Shown: in pieces, positions 22,338-34,300 of the stretch
Layout: each line of letters starts with the position of its first letter
Numbering within the stretch: position 1 is the first letter of the stretch
DNA from: Nicotiana tabacum
Taxonomy: Eukaryota; Streptophyta; Magnoliopsida; Solanales; Solanaceae
Reading direction: 5' to 3'
Assembly (NCBI RefSeq): GCF_000715075.1
Contig: NC_134095.1
Location: forward strand, 48,412,806-48,476,805
DNA: 64,000 bases
The notes under the pieces: model-generated
What the model was told of the DNA's origin: nothing
Databases searched by the model: none
The model's input: only the letters and a program-made list of their open reading frames with translations
Program-made: the position numbers and the translations under genes

Positions 22338-23747
22338 AACTCTTGCTCTCATTCAACCTTTTTGTTACTTGTATTTGCTACATTGTCTGGCCAGCTAAAA
22401 GCCGAGGCTAGACTATTGGATTCTACATACTTTCCATCTCTTGTTTTCTATTTCGTAACTGGTATGTCTTCATTTCTGCTATCATTCAACATGCTATGTA
22501 ATTAGACCCATGTGCTTCATGTTTATTACTCCTAATCAATATGCCTACTTCCATGAAATTAAACCTATGTGCTTCTTGTTTTCAGCATGTCTGCCTCTAT
22601 GTAATTAGACCTATGTCTATTGGTTTCGCAATTAGCATACTTTCTGTCATGTTTAAGTGTTTCACCTTAACAAACTCCTGATTAATTTGTGATTTCTATG
22701 CTCTCAACTTTTCTTACCTTTCTGTATGATTGTCTGATCAGTAATTTGATCCTAGCATGTTGTTCTCTAATTAATGTATTCTTGTATATTCACCTAGTAA
22801 TAGCTAATTAATTAAGTCCATGTGAAACCTTGTTCAAATTAATTGTTACCCTGTCCTGTCTGTTATTTGATTTGCTGGAGTTCAGGGCTGAACTCCTTCT
22901 GCTAATTATGTGTTGCATGTGGTTCTTATAATCTGGTAATCTGTCTCTATGCACTTTTGAAATCCAAACTATTTTTCTAAAAAACGAAACTATCTCCTAT
23001 GTTCACATATTATTTTTAACTCCTACTCTTAGTTAACTAAGTCTTGTCACCCCAATATGAGCACTGCTTAGGGTCCATAAGACTCCTCTTAACTCTGACA
23101 CATTGGGGCTGATTTCCAATCCTTTATGACCTGTTTCTGAACATTTGTTCTCTAGTTTGAGCACTATCCTGGGTTCTCGAAGCACTTGTGAACTCTAACA
23201 CACTAGAGTTTGGGTTCTTGGTACTTTGCCAATGTTTGTTGTGTATCTCTGAGCTTTGGAGCTTTTATGGTTTAAAGTCTTGGGTTAGCCAGATGCATTG
23301 GGCCTACTACATGCCTCCTATAGTTATATACTTTATAATCTATTCATTTGCTTATGGTCTATAATAATTATTTTAAAAAACGATGGGGCAATAGTAAATT
23401 GGGGAAAACTGGGCCTACTTTATTGTTTGCATGTGAATGGGGTAAAAAACCTACTTTAGGTGCCTGTTTCTTTCAAATATTTTTCACTATTATATGTTAG
23501 ATGTCATGCCTATAGCTTGTTTACTTGTTCAGTTATATTATATTACGACATGCAGTAGATAACACGCCTATAGTTATTTGTTTCAATACATTCTGTTACT
23601 ATGTACGATAGATAACATGCCTATTGGGTCAAAATAGTTATGAATATCTCTTCAAGATTCACTGCTGCATTTAAATCATGCCCACAAATTTTCAAAAACA
23701 ATTCTGCATTTTTAAATCACGCTATAAAGTTTTAAATCACTTATACG

Positions 23748-24058
23748 TTTAGATACTATGTCTATAGAAAATTTCAGAATCATTTTTGCATTTAGATACC
23801 ATGTCTATAGGAAATTTCAGAATCATTTTTGTATTTAGATACCATGTCTATAGGAAATTTTAGAATCATTTTTGCATTTAGATACCATGTCTATAGGAAA
23901 TTTCAGAAACATTTTTTTGCATTTAGATGCCATATCTATAGGAAATTTCAGAAGATAGATACCATGTCTATTGGAAACTTCAGAATCATTTCTGCATTTA
24001 GATACCATGCCTATAAGGTCTTAAGATCAGTTCTTCTACACTTAGATATCATGCGTGT
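23748..24058. repeat. 43-bp tandem array in C 5' LTR
   Basis: Units beginning TTTAGATACCATGTCTATAG start at 23748, 23791, 23834 and 23877, a period of exactly 43; later units are shortened or drifted. The same array is in the 3' LTR at 40453-40765. Short ORFs with repeated peptides come from this array and are not genes. Confidence 0.9.
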
Positions 24059-25039
24059 AGGGTCTAAAATATAAAATCAGCCTGCTAAAATCAGTAATTG
24101 TTTACAGCTCAGATACCCAGTTTATAAAATTCTGTCCGGCTATCACTTAGGAAATCTTGTAGGTTAATTGGATTCTGGGTTTAAAAGTGCTATTTTCTTG
24201 CTGCTTGAAACCTGCCCAGATTTAAGGAGTAATAAAATCAGTAGGCAAATTGATTAGGTACTTACTGTCTCGCCTTAATGAAACTGCTTCATATATTGTG
24301 CTCACCTAGATATCCTTCTAGAGGACTTTTTAAAACTGTTTGTTTGAGGCGTACAATTGTTTGCTTAGTTGTGGAGGTAAATATGAGCCATTAATTGCAT
24401 CTTTATGTGATAGTCCTATTTGACTTTTTGTTTGTCACTTAGTTTTCTCCTTTTAAACAACATAGGTGAGTCTAGAACTTCCTTAAATAGAAGTCCTAAA
24501 CATCTCCAGGGCCACAAGTAAGGGAGGGGTAGTGCACGCATAAGGCACGTACTGGATACTATTAGAATGCTTAGATAACAATAATTAAGGAGAGGGTAAT
24601 ACGGTAGTAAAGTATATGGTGACATATGCGCTAATGCTATGCGTAACACCTCTATTTGAGGAAAGTTTACCGAGTATTGCACAGAAGTGATCCTATAGGC
24701 CAAATAACCTAGGACCCCTTTTACTCCTTGTTTTAAGAGTAATACCTATTTGTTTAAATTGATTATAAGACTAATTCTCTTAAATTGAGTTTAGTCGGGA
24801 CCCACCGTTGTGGACCTCGAGGGGTGTCTAACACCTCCCCCTCAAGGTAATTCGAGCCCTTCCCCAATCTCTGGTAATGCAAAACCGGTTTATGAGTTAT
24901 TTGCTTTAGGTGCCCTAACGCACCTTAAATCCATTAGGTGGCGACTCTTCAAATTCCATACCTCTTCCCAAAAGGAAATGAGTTTTCCCAAAAAATGTTG
25001 AAACCTTGACTCCGTGAGTAAAAAGGGGGCGCGACAGCA

Positions 25040-25058
25040 TGGCAACTCTGCTGGAGAT
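25040..25058 (+). other. Primer-binding site of C
   Basis: TGGCAACTCTGCTGGAGAT, three bases after the LTR end. The form resembles the tRNA-Arg site reported for Ogre elements, with some mutated positions. Confidence 0.7.
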
Positions 25059-25760
25059 ATTTTAGGCTCTTACAAGAACGAACTTGTTTTTTGTAAATTA
25101 GTCTTAAGCATGCTTTATTCTGTTAATATATGTGCACTCTTTCTCCTTCCCCTCTTATTTGGATTTAATTGCCTATTTTTAAGACTTTATGATTTCCTTT
25201 ACTACAGAAACTGACTTGTCTCCCTGTTTTCTTTCTTAACATCTTTCAATTATTAAATACTGCATTTATCATTTTTTACGTGAGAATGTGTTATTTATTG
25301 TTGCATAAATCATGCTCAACATCATATTCCACTCGTGCGTAATTAATCCTGTAGCAACGCTTGATGAATGTTTGCACCCTTCCTATATATCACCCTTTTA
25401 AATTCGAAAAGGCATATTTGCGGTAAAACTAGTCGATAAGTGGTGCGGTAGACGGTTTTGTGCCTTTCCTCCTCAAGTTGTCCGCTTGAGGGTACCAGTC
25501 TAGACCTCGATAGAAACCTTATTCTGATTAATTGTACATGCGTCATGGTCAAACCTAGTCGGGTTAGTATGTTGTCCACATAATAACCCTTTAAGACAAA
25601 CCTCGTCCAAAAGTCCATTGGGTTTTCCATAATCCCAACGGACGCAACCACGATTGTATGCATTAACTATGGAGAAATAAGTGCCAATATGCTAATCATT
25701 GTTGTATAAATAGTCAAATCTGGAGGGGGAAATGGCCTAACCGTATTTGTTTTGCAGAAA

Positions 25761-27351
25761 ATGAGGCACGAACTCCCTAGGTTTGGCATGGTCCTTAATA
25801 CACCATCATTGTTGCTAGATTAGTAGGAAGATATTTCGTCAAGTGATAAGAATCATGTGAAAAGGGTCTTGGGAAATTTACCTTCTTTATTGAGCATTCA
25901 TCCAAACAACATGTTAAGCAAAGCTGCCACAATATTCTGGGACAAAGAAAGAGTTGTGTTCCGCTTTAGAGACATAGAAATGACCCCCTTCTTGGAAGAA
26001 ATAAGGGGTTTCATTGGGTTGCCTTGGGATAGTCCTGGTTTACTGGCGCCGGAAAATTGCACTACTAGGGGTTTCTGAAGATGATGGGATTAAAGAAGAA
26101 TGATTATTTAGTGTGCCTGAAAAGTTCCTACATACACTTCGACTTCCTCTATGAACGATACGGTCATAGCAAATCTTACCGTATCTTCAATGACAAATTC
26201 TCCATCACTTCTTTGGGTTGGATCCATCGCAGGGTTTTTGTGTTCATTGTCTTTTTTCTTGGGTATGCTAGTATTCCTGATCCAAGGGAATAGAATCCAC
26301 ACCAGACTGACTATGGTAACCAAAACCTTGATGGACGGAAGTGAAGGGCAGACATATACTATTGTCCTTATGATCATAACAGACATATACCGGGCCTTGG
26401 AGCGTTGTTAGAAGGGGTACAAAACTTCGAAGGTTGCTCAACTAGAGGATGTTGTAGGATGGATGCAGTTTCCACAAAGGCCGTGGAATGATCACATAGC
26501 CATCAAAAGTTTTCACAAAGGCCGTGGAATGATCACATGTCCTTCCATCATCCCAAGAAAATGACCTATATCCCAGACAGGTTTGCTCAACCAAAGGATG
26601 TTGTAGGATGGGTGCAGTTTTTCAACAATCTGACCGAGGATCAGGTTCAATAGATGTTCGAAGGGTTCCCTACCGACGAGTTCATCATCATATCTAGGGA
26701 TGTTCCATGCTTGGTACTGATTGGGTTAAGGGGCATATACCCTTATGCTCCCTTCAGGGTTATGAGACATGCAGGCAGGAAGCAGGTCATATCACGGGTT
26801 GCTAAATGAGTCAGTTTATAGCCGATTTTTAGGGTGACGCCATTACATACAAAAGTGAAGCACAACACATGTGGCACTTGAAGATTATCATGGAAAAAGA
26901 TACCATCGAGCAAGATCGATATCATGCCGGACATGTGTACTTCTACCCCTCATCGTTAGACGATAACATAGGGGGAATATTCGAGCCAAGGGTTGGTCCA
27001 GGAATGAGGGTCATAGACAAAGTTGCCGAAGCACAGGTGAAGTATAACAAATTGCACAAAAGGGTTCACAAGTACGAGGCCGAGCATGTGGAGCGACACA
27101 AGACCGAGATGGAACTAATCAATGAATGGAGAGAGAGGGATGTTAAATCAAGCGAAAGATTAGAGTATCCAGGGTACAATCTAATGGAATTAAAGGGAAA
27201 TATGAGGAAGAGAGTCACTGATTGCCAGAACGCTGAAGGAAGTGAAGGAGGACATTTAGCAAGGGCATACTTATTGTTGAACTTGTGCGAACTGGGGGAT
27301 CTGATCGACAAGAGCATCCAGATTGGAGAAGGTCTTTCTGGGAACAAGTAG
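25761..27351 (+). pseudogene. ORF1 of C, DUF7745-like protein upstream of gag
   Basis: Ogre elements carry an extra ORF before gag whose role is unknown. From the ATG at 25761, conserved blocks appear in changing frames: F-W-D-K-E-R-V-V-F-R-F, G-L-P-W-D-S-P-G, L-Y-E-R-Y-G-H-S-K-S-Y, L-G-W-I-H-R-R-V-F, M-T-Y-I-P-D-R-F, G-L-R-G-I-Y-P and D-R-Y-H-A-G. I recognise these as the plant DUF7745 family, from memory. The C-terminal part (26986-27351) is charged, likely coiled coil (V-K-Y-N-K-L-H-K-R-V onward), and ends at TAG 27349. A 25-base direct repeat at 26473 and 26514 is a local duplication. Stops near 26076 and 26651 break the frame. Confidence 0.65.
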
Positions 27352-27752
27352 ATTAGGTTTATTTGCTTTTCCAAAATGTAATAAGGCTAAGTGCCATTAG
27401 TGACTTATCTTATTTAGTGTCGTTTTACATTCATCTATTTTTACGTTAATGAAAAGAGATAGATATTGGCACTAAAATTCTCCAAATTTATTCGTCGTGA
27501 GGCCCACCTCGAGCACAATGAGGCTCCCAAATTAGGACGAGAATTTACATTCTCGCAATATGTGTTTAAATACTACAAATATTTCAGAATCATTATTGAC
27601 TTGTTTACCTTTTGTTTTTTCTTTATTTTTTATTATTCCCATCCCTTAAGGTTGGTTCGCACATACTGGCATCATCAGCATATCACACCAGATCTAGAGG
27701 CCCTCCACCTCCTCCTTCACCAAGTAATATGAAAAGTATATGAATAGCTAAG

Positions 27753-29445
27753 ATGGATGACTTGAGTGGTATACGAAAAGAAAATGCTGAGAATGCGGAA
27801 ACTTCAGACGGTCGGAGTGCTCCGGCACAAAATGACTTGGTTTTGCAATTGGAACAAAAGATGATGGAGTTACAAGGAGAACTTGAGCAGGTTCGTAATT
27901 TGGCAAACCTCTCCCTCACCCTAAACGTCCCAGACGAACTAACAAAATACTCAAAACCCAGCGCCTCCTCAAAACACGCCAAACCAACGTCCACAAAATC
28001 CTCCCGCACCCCATCAGTACACCACACCACCTCAAAATCCCAATCCTCTACTGATACCAACTCCTACCTAACAACATCATCAGCCAACCCAGTACCTACA
28101 AACCACTATTTACCACACTCCTCAGAACATTCTTGATCATCAAAGCTCAACCAATGACTACCACTACACCCAAGTCACCGGCACCCACTAAAATAACCCA
28201 TGGAAACAATACCCCACTCCACTCAACCAATCTCTTATACACCAGAATCTGCTGAGAAGGACCTACTCATCAAGAACATGGACGAGGAGCTCAAGCAGTT
28301 GACAAGTCGAGTTTATGGTGTCGAAGGAGGTAAAGGGATAGAATGTATGAACTGCAAGGATTTGTGCATACAACCAGAGGTAGAATTGCCGGAAGGTTAC
28401 AAACCTCCCAAGTTCGAAATGTTTGATGGAACATGTGATCCCAAGGTTCATTTGAGAACTTACTGTGACAAGCTCGTAGGGGTCGGAAAAGATGAAAGGA
28501 TTCGAATGAAGCTTTTCATGAGAAGTCTTACCAGAGATGCCCTGTACTGGTAAATAAGCCAGAATCCTAAAAAGTGGGCTAATTGGGTGAGCATGGCATC
28601 ATAATTTATGGATCGGTTTAGGTTTAACACAAAAAACGCACTAGATGTCTTCTATATCTAGAACTTAAAGAAGAAGCCAACTGAGACTTTCTGCGAGTAT
28701 GCTACTCGATGGAAAGGATTGAAGAAGGTATTAAAAGCAGGATGGTGACAAATTTTGAGGCACTGTAAGCCACGAACAAAGCATTGCAATCAGGTGGCAT
28801 ATCAAAGAAGAAAGAAGTGGGGGCAGTAATGGTGGCCCAAGGCCCAAAATCTCCACTCACATACCAAACACCTCCACCCACATACCAAACACCTCCACCT
28901 ATATACCAACCTTCACCTCCCAGATATTCTCAACTCGCCACTGCTTATCACACTTATAACACCCATCCAGCCTACTATCATTCACCTCCAACTCGTCCAA
29001 ACCACCAGAAATCCCGACCTAATTTTGATCGCAAACCACCTAGATAATACACTGCCATTGCTGAACCCAACTACCAGCTATACGAAAGGTTGAGGGTACC
29101 GATTATGTCACCCCTATTCTTGCTGTGGCAATGGAAAATTTATCTTAATGGGTCAACCCGAATAAAACCTATGCATATCATTCCGGTATGAAGGGGCACA
29201 CCATTGACGAATGCCGCACATTGAAGGTTAAGATTCATACGTTGATTGACAACAAGGTCATACAAGCGAAAGAAGTTGCACCCAACGTCCGCAATAACCC
29301 TCTTCTAGATCATAGGGGCGAAGGGGTCAATGTGATAGAAAGTAATGAGGAGTGGGATCCCGAGGGATCAATTGGACTTATAAAAGAGGGCGACCATCCT
29401 AAAAAGCCTGTAGTCACTCTCAATCCTATTTTGGTCCAGGTATAG
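27753..29445 (+). pseudogene. gag: gag of C
   Basis: The N-terminus (27753 onward) is charged with a coiled-coil stretch (L-V-L-Q-L-E-Q-K-M-M-E-L-Q-G-E-L), then a Pro/Asn/Thr-rich linker in shifted frames. The retrotransposon gag domain is at 28200-28553: L-P-E-G-Y-K-P-P-K-F, F-D-G-T-C-D-P-K-V-H-L, M-R-S-L-T. A stop follows at 28552. A repeated Y-Q-T-P-P-P linker is at about 28850-28920. A zinc-finger-like element Y-H-S-G-M-K-G-H-T-I-D-E-C (about 29175-29220) lacks the usual first Cys. At least three frame changes make it non-functional. Confidence 0.75.
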
Positions 29446-29474
29446 CCGCTAGTTGATGTTGAGGTAACCACATT

Positions 29475-29560
29475 GGTTCCATTTGAGGTAGAAGTAATAC
29501 CACCTTCAGCCACACCGGTTCCATTTGAGGTAGAAGTGGCCATACCTTTCACAGTGACAG
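29475..29560 (+). repeat. 42-bp coding duplication between gag and protease
   Basis: GGTTCCATTTGAGGTAGAAG occurs at 29475 and 29517, giving two V-P-F-E-V-E-V peptide copies 14 residues apart in the gag-protease linker. Confidence 0.75.
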
Positions 29561-29639
29561 TAGTAACCACGCCTCCTTTCAAGTCCAATGCCATACTTGG
29601 GATTATGTTTCCGAAGCTAGGCGAAAGGGAAAAGCAAAG

Positions 29640-30365
29640 ATGGGAGAATGTGGTGCCTCACAGGGAATGACCAGAACTGGGAGGATCTATACAACCGAAA
29701 ATTTGGGAAGATCAAGCAATGAGGCTGCTACCAAACAACCTGTCATTGAAACTGGATGGGACGATCTTTGGAGGAAAGTACAAGCAAGGGAATACTCTGT
29801 CGTCGATCATTTAAACAAGACCCCCGCCCAGATATCCATCCTGTCACTATTGCAAAATTCAGAGGCGTATAAGAATGCTTTGATAAAGGTGTTGAACAAA
29901 GCTTATGTGCCTAACAATATAACCACTAGAGATATGGCCAACATGGTAGGTCAATTGCTGAAGAGTCATAAGATCACCTTCTATGAGGATAAATTACCGC
30001 CTGAAGGGTTAAGTCACAAAAGAGCACTACATATCACGGTATAGTTCAAAGATAAATTCATTGCCAAGGTCCTAATAGATGGGGGTTCAAGCCTTAACAT
30101 TTGTCCACTAACTACTCTGAAAAGATTCAGCAAAGATTTCCATGAGATACGGGTAGGAAGTATGAACGTGAAAGCATTTGATGGGTCTCAAAGGGCTACG
30201 ATTGGGGAGATTAACGTTTGTCTGCAGATGGGACCAACTTGGTTCGACGTTGAGTTCCAAGTACTAGACATATCAGCTACATACAACCTTCTATTGGGAC
30301 GACCTTGGATACATGCCGTTAGGGCTGTGGCTTCCATGTTACACCAGACTGTGAAGTTTGAATAG
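29640..30365 (+). pseudogene. pol: Protease of C
   Basis: One frame runs from 29640 to 30365, broken only by TAG at 30042-30044. It begins with the E-Y-S-V-V-D-H-L-N-K-T-P-A-Q-I-S region typical before Ogre protease. The active site L-I-D-G-G-S-S-L-N-I has its Asp at 30078-30080. V-K-A-F-D-G-S-Q-R and Y-N-L-L-L-G-R-P-W-I-H follow, the latter being the C-terminal flap region. Protease would cut the Gag-Pro precursor. Confidence 0.85.
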
Positions 30366-30541
30366 AATCATCAGGAGATGATCATTCACCGAGATGGAAA
30401 TAGTCCTATTTATATTAGTCAAACTATCTAGTTATCGAGAATAAAAGAAGGCTGGGGGGAGAAACTTATCACCATTTTGAACATGTCAATGCAATTAAGA
30501 AGGACAAGTGGTGGAGCAACAAAATAGAAAGCATACCGGCA

Positions 30542-30925
30542 TGGTCTGGGTATGAACCCGGCAAAGGGCTTGGGAAAGATCTTCAAGGCATTACCAAGCC
30601 GGTATAGTTGAAATGTCACGGCACAACCTTCGGGTTGGGGTACCCATACACCTGGCAGGAGTATAATGAGTGGTCATCACCATGGCATGGTCCTTATTAC
30701 CCTCTCGAGCAGCTGATAGCACATCTTAGTCAAACTTTTCACCAGGCCGATGCAATATGGGGATCTGCAGAGGAAGAAGCTTTGGCTGGGTTGAGGAACC
30801 TGTTCCTGGACGACGAGAATATGGATTGCAATGTGATAATTGAGGAGGAGGAGGAAAAAGGCCTCACCATTCAGACTGTGGAGAAGGGAGCTATTCTCAG
30901 GAATTGGACCACCACACCAGCCTAG
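30542..30925 (+). pseudogene. G-patch and acidic tail downstream of protease (C)
   Basis: G-Y-E-P-G-K-G-L-G-K matches a G-patch, a glycine-rich RNA-binding motif found after protease in Ogre/Tat elements. The frame continues through W-Q-E-Y-N-E-W and an acidic tail (I-E-E-E-E-E-K-G), with TAG at 30605-30607. It reads in a different frame from protease. It probably binds RNA or RT in the particle, by family knowledge. Confidence 0.7.
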
Positions 30926-31160
30926 GCCCGCCGAGTCCCTGGGTAGCTTGGCATTTAGCCTGATTTATTTTTATAGACATGCGAGGAATTTCAAATGTTT
31001 TCAGTAATTTTGTTTTAAAGACGCATTTTGTTTCGAAATAATTGATCGACTCATAGATCCGTAACTGCTTTGGATATTTTTAAAATTTAATCAATGCATT
31101 GCTATTTATTATTCATTACTATCTTTCACATTTTTCTTTCCACGGCGTTATTATTACTTT
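30926..31160 (+). other. AT-rich spacer, candidate Ogre intron
   Basis: About 235 AT-rich bases with no coding signal separate the acidic tail from the next coding block (M-T-Y-N-E-T). Ogre elements are known to splice an intron between pro and rt. I cannot fix a donor or acceptor with confidence. Confidence 0.4.
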
Positions 31161-31198
31161 TCTTGATGAACCGGTGACTATGACATATAATGAGACAA

Positions 31199-31383
31199 CG
31201 CAACATAAGGATAACGACTCAGAAGAAGAGGATGAAATAACTGAGGAAGTTGTCAGAGAGGTTGAGAACTTTGAGAACAAACCCAAGGCCAATCTGGATG
31301 AGACTGAAGGAATCAATTTGGGATATTCCGAAACCATCAAAGAGACTCACATAAGCATTCACTTATCACCATCAGAGAAGGAA
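31199..31383 (+). pseudogene. pol: N-terminal lead of RT (C), cut by solo LTR G
   Basis: This acidic segment (E-V-V-R-E-V-E-N-F-E-N-K-P) leads to I-S-I-H-L-S-P-S-E-K-E, which joins in sense to E-Y-R-F-L-K-E-Y-E-D-I at 36118 once G is removed. The join falls at the target duplication AGGAA (31379-31383) / ATGAA (36113-36117). Confidence 0.8.
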
Positions 31384-34300
31384 TGTCGCGTCCCCTTTTT
31401 CCCTCCGTGGAGAGAAGTCTGGTTTTCGACATTCATGGGGTGTAATGACTTATTTCCTTTTGGAAATTTGGGTATTTGAAGAGTCGCCACCTAACGATTT
31501 TAAGGTGCGTTAGGGAACCTATAAAGTTCAGCTACAACTATGTTTGATAACCAAAGATAGGGTAAGGGCTTAAAATTATCCTAAGGGGAAGGTATTAGGC
31601 ACCCCTCAGGATCCACTAGTGTGGTTCCCGGCTAGACAGTTTTTGTGAATTTATGCAATTAGCAAGTAGACAAGTAGGGCTCAAATAATAGGGGATTTAA
31701 GTTAAACACACAAGCGTTTGAAAAAGATCAATGAAATCAAGGTTTTGAAAAGAGTTACAATCTAAATATGCTTATGAACGTAAAGGAGGTGTCCTAGGTT
31801 TGTTTGTAATATGGATCACATCAATGCAATACCCAGTATGACACTCCTCAAAAGAGGTATACATGTGGTACTAGCGCACCAGTCATCATATCCATAACAA
31901 CCCTTTCCCGCCTTGTTAAGATAATTAAAGCGAGGGTTGGCCTTGACCTCTATTGCATGTTGTTACCTATATCATTCCTATCATCCTCGGAGGAATTTAG
32001 GACTCTTATTCTTATAAGAAGGAAGTTTTAGGCAGACCCTGGTGTTTAAAGGCAAAAATACTAAAGCGACATACAAAACATATAAGACTGTAATTAGGGG
32101 GAACATATAAGCAAGTAGAAGGCTCAGTAATACCTCCACAAACAGTGCACATAGACAACATGACTTATACACGGTTAAGGTCTAAATTTAAAGTCCTAAG
32201 CAGGGTGTTTAAGTCAGGACCAGATTTTTCACATGACTCAAAAAAGAAGTCTGAATCAAGCCTGCCTACTGGTTGTGACAGTTGATGATTAACAAAGGTA
32301 GTTCCAGTTTTATTTAAGTAATTACCTAAGGATTGCCTAGGCGTATAGCAATATGTAGAAGTTGTTCAGAATTGTTAAAACAGTTTGGAGATTATTATTA
32401 CCTAAAACATATTGTTCTAGTTGCAGAGATCGTTGCCAATTTTATTCAGAAAACACAATGCGAAAATTACTAACTTCTCCTGAATCAGTAATTGACTAGG
32501 CGTTTTAGAAAATGCAAACAGGATCTTAGAACATGGAATCTAGTATGCACATGCAAATGACATGGTTGTTGAAAACAGAATCCCTAAGGCATGCTTTCTA
32601 CATGTACACAAGAATTGCAGAAACTTTGAAATAACAGCTTTTTATACCATTATTGTTATTCCCTAGGAGCAGGATTTCTAAGTGATAGACATAAGACGTG
32701 GATTAATGAATGAGATGCTAAGCAGGCAACATGAATCCTAAGAATATGATTTCTAATGCATTGTATGAATCCTAAACATGATTTATATTGCACAACTTGG
32801 AATATAAACCTAATAACATGTTTTCTACCCTTGAACAACTATGGCATGCATATTTCCCATCCTTTTTCACTAGCCATCCCAATACTTGTTTACAAATTAT
32901 TACAGACCATGTGATAGAATTACATAAGAAATGCAAAAATAAGAAGTTACAACCATAGGAAGCCTGATCTTGACTTCCTCTCTAAGTTATGCAATAAACC
33001 ACTTCAAATGTTAATACTGTTCCAAAGACTTTCTCATACCTGGGTGTGTCAGAGTTCCCTAAGGACCTCAAGGGATCTCGGGCAGTGCTCACACCCAGAT
33101 TGCATAACCAAGAGTAAGTGCAGTGTGGAAGAGCCAGCCCTTATGTGTCCAGGTTCAGAGGGAGCTCAAGGGTCCCAAAGCAAGGCTCACACAAGAGGGG
33201 CAGAACCTAATGATTTAAGAGTGCATGTGAGAGTGCTGGACATAGACTCACAGGAGTTGAGTTGGAAAATAGTTTTTTTTTAGAAACAACATGTTTGAAG
33301 TGAGTTTGTAAAACAGCAGAAGGATTGCCAAATAAAAATAGTTTTCGAAAAGGAAAGGAATTAGGAGTAACAATAACACACACAAAATTCAGAGAGGAGT
33401 ACATGCTTCAGCAGTTACAAATAGGGGAGTAGAGGGGTTGGGGACATAGAGGATATTTGACTGTAAACACATAGCCCCATCAAGGGTCTTAGAACTAGTT
33501 GTACATGCACAACAATAGCTGGTACTGGCACAATCCAAACTGGTCAGAAAGAACATAAACACATTGAAGGGATAGGGACATGGGATTCACAGGATGGCAC
33601 AATAAGCGACTGACAAAGTATGCTTTGAAACACACATAGGGGAGTGCATTAATCTAAAGGGGAAAGAGAGACAATATAGCATGCTGGTAATGTAACTTAA
33701 ATGTAGGTTTCACAACAAAACCACTAGCAAAAGTAGACCAAGAATGAGAGAGACTGAATAATAAAGAAGCATGTTGTTGTTGAAGCTTTAAAATTAAACT
33801 AGGACATACCAGTTAATGAAGCAAAGTGTAGAAAATAAAGCGAGTAGAGTTCCACAGTCTAGCCTTGGCTTTCAGCCGGCTAGACAAAACAATAACACAA
33901 GTAGTAGAGAAAGAAAAGAGCGTTTGAACGTGTGTGTATGTTCTGAACTTAGTTGTTCGTGTGTTTAGAGAAGAGAGGGTAGGGTATTTATTGCTTAGAA
34001 AACGAGTAGAAAATAAGGTAACAAGTAAAAGTTTGACACAAATATGGAAATAATCACAATCAGAATCCCATTAATACAAGTACTTCCCTTTAATCAAGGA
34101 ATTACTGCTTAACGGATACTAACAAGGATAATTAAGGAAAGAAAATCTATTTGAGGAAGATTGATTTCTGATCATATAAGGGATAGTAAGAATATAGAGT
34201 ATATAATTGAGTCTAAGTACATATTATACTTGATTGGGGAAAGGATTCAGTAGGATGAAACATCACAACAAATAAAGGAAGGGAATCAAGAAATGAGTAA

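Larger units (their letters stand above)
20503..25036 (+). repeat. 5' LTR of C (4.5 kb)
   Basis: It starts TATTGATATCC and ends GGGGGCGCGACA. TATAAAA at 22244-22250 is a likely core promoter. A (CA)n tract lies at 22312-22337. A 43-base tandem array (23748-24058) and the GGTGGCGACTCTTC word near 24938 are also in the 3' LTR. The 146-aa ORF at 21080-21520 lies in the LTR and has no recognisable domain. No other gene is seen in these 4.5 kb. Confidence 0.9.

Noticed and set aside
23829..24074. Repetitive peptides from the 43-base array (also 40491-40793 and antisense 40497-40772)
   Set aside because: Open frames arise because the unit lacks stops in some frames. It is an LTR minisatellite.
27683..28060. 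Minus-strand 125-aa open frame
   Set aside because: It is the shadow of the coiled-coil N-terminus of C gag on the plus strand.
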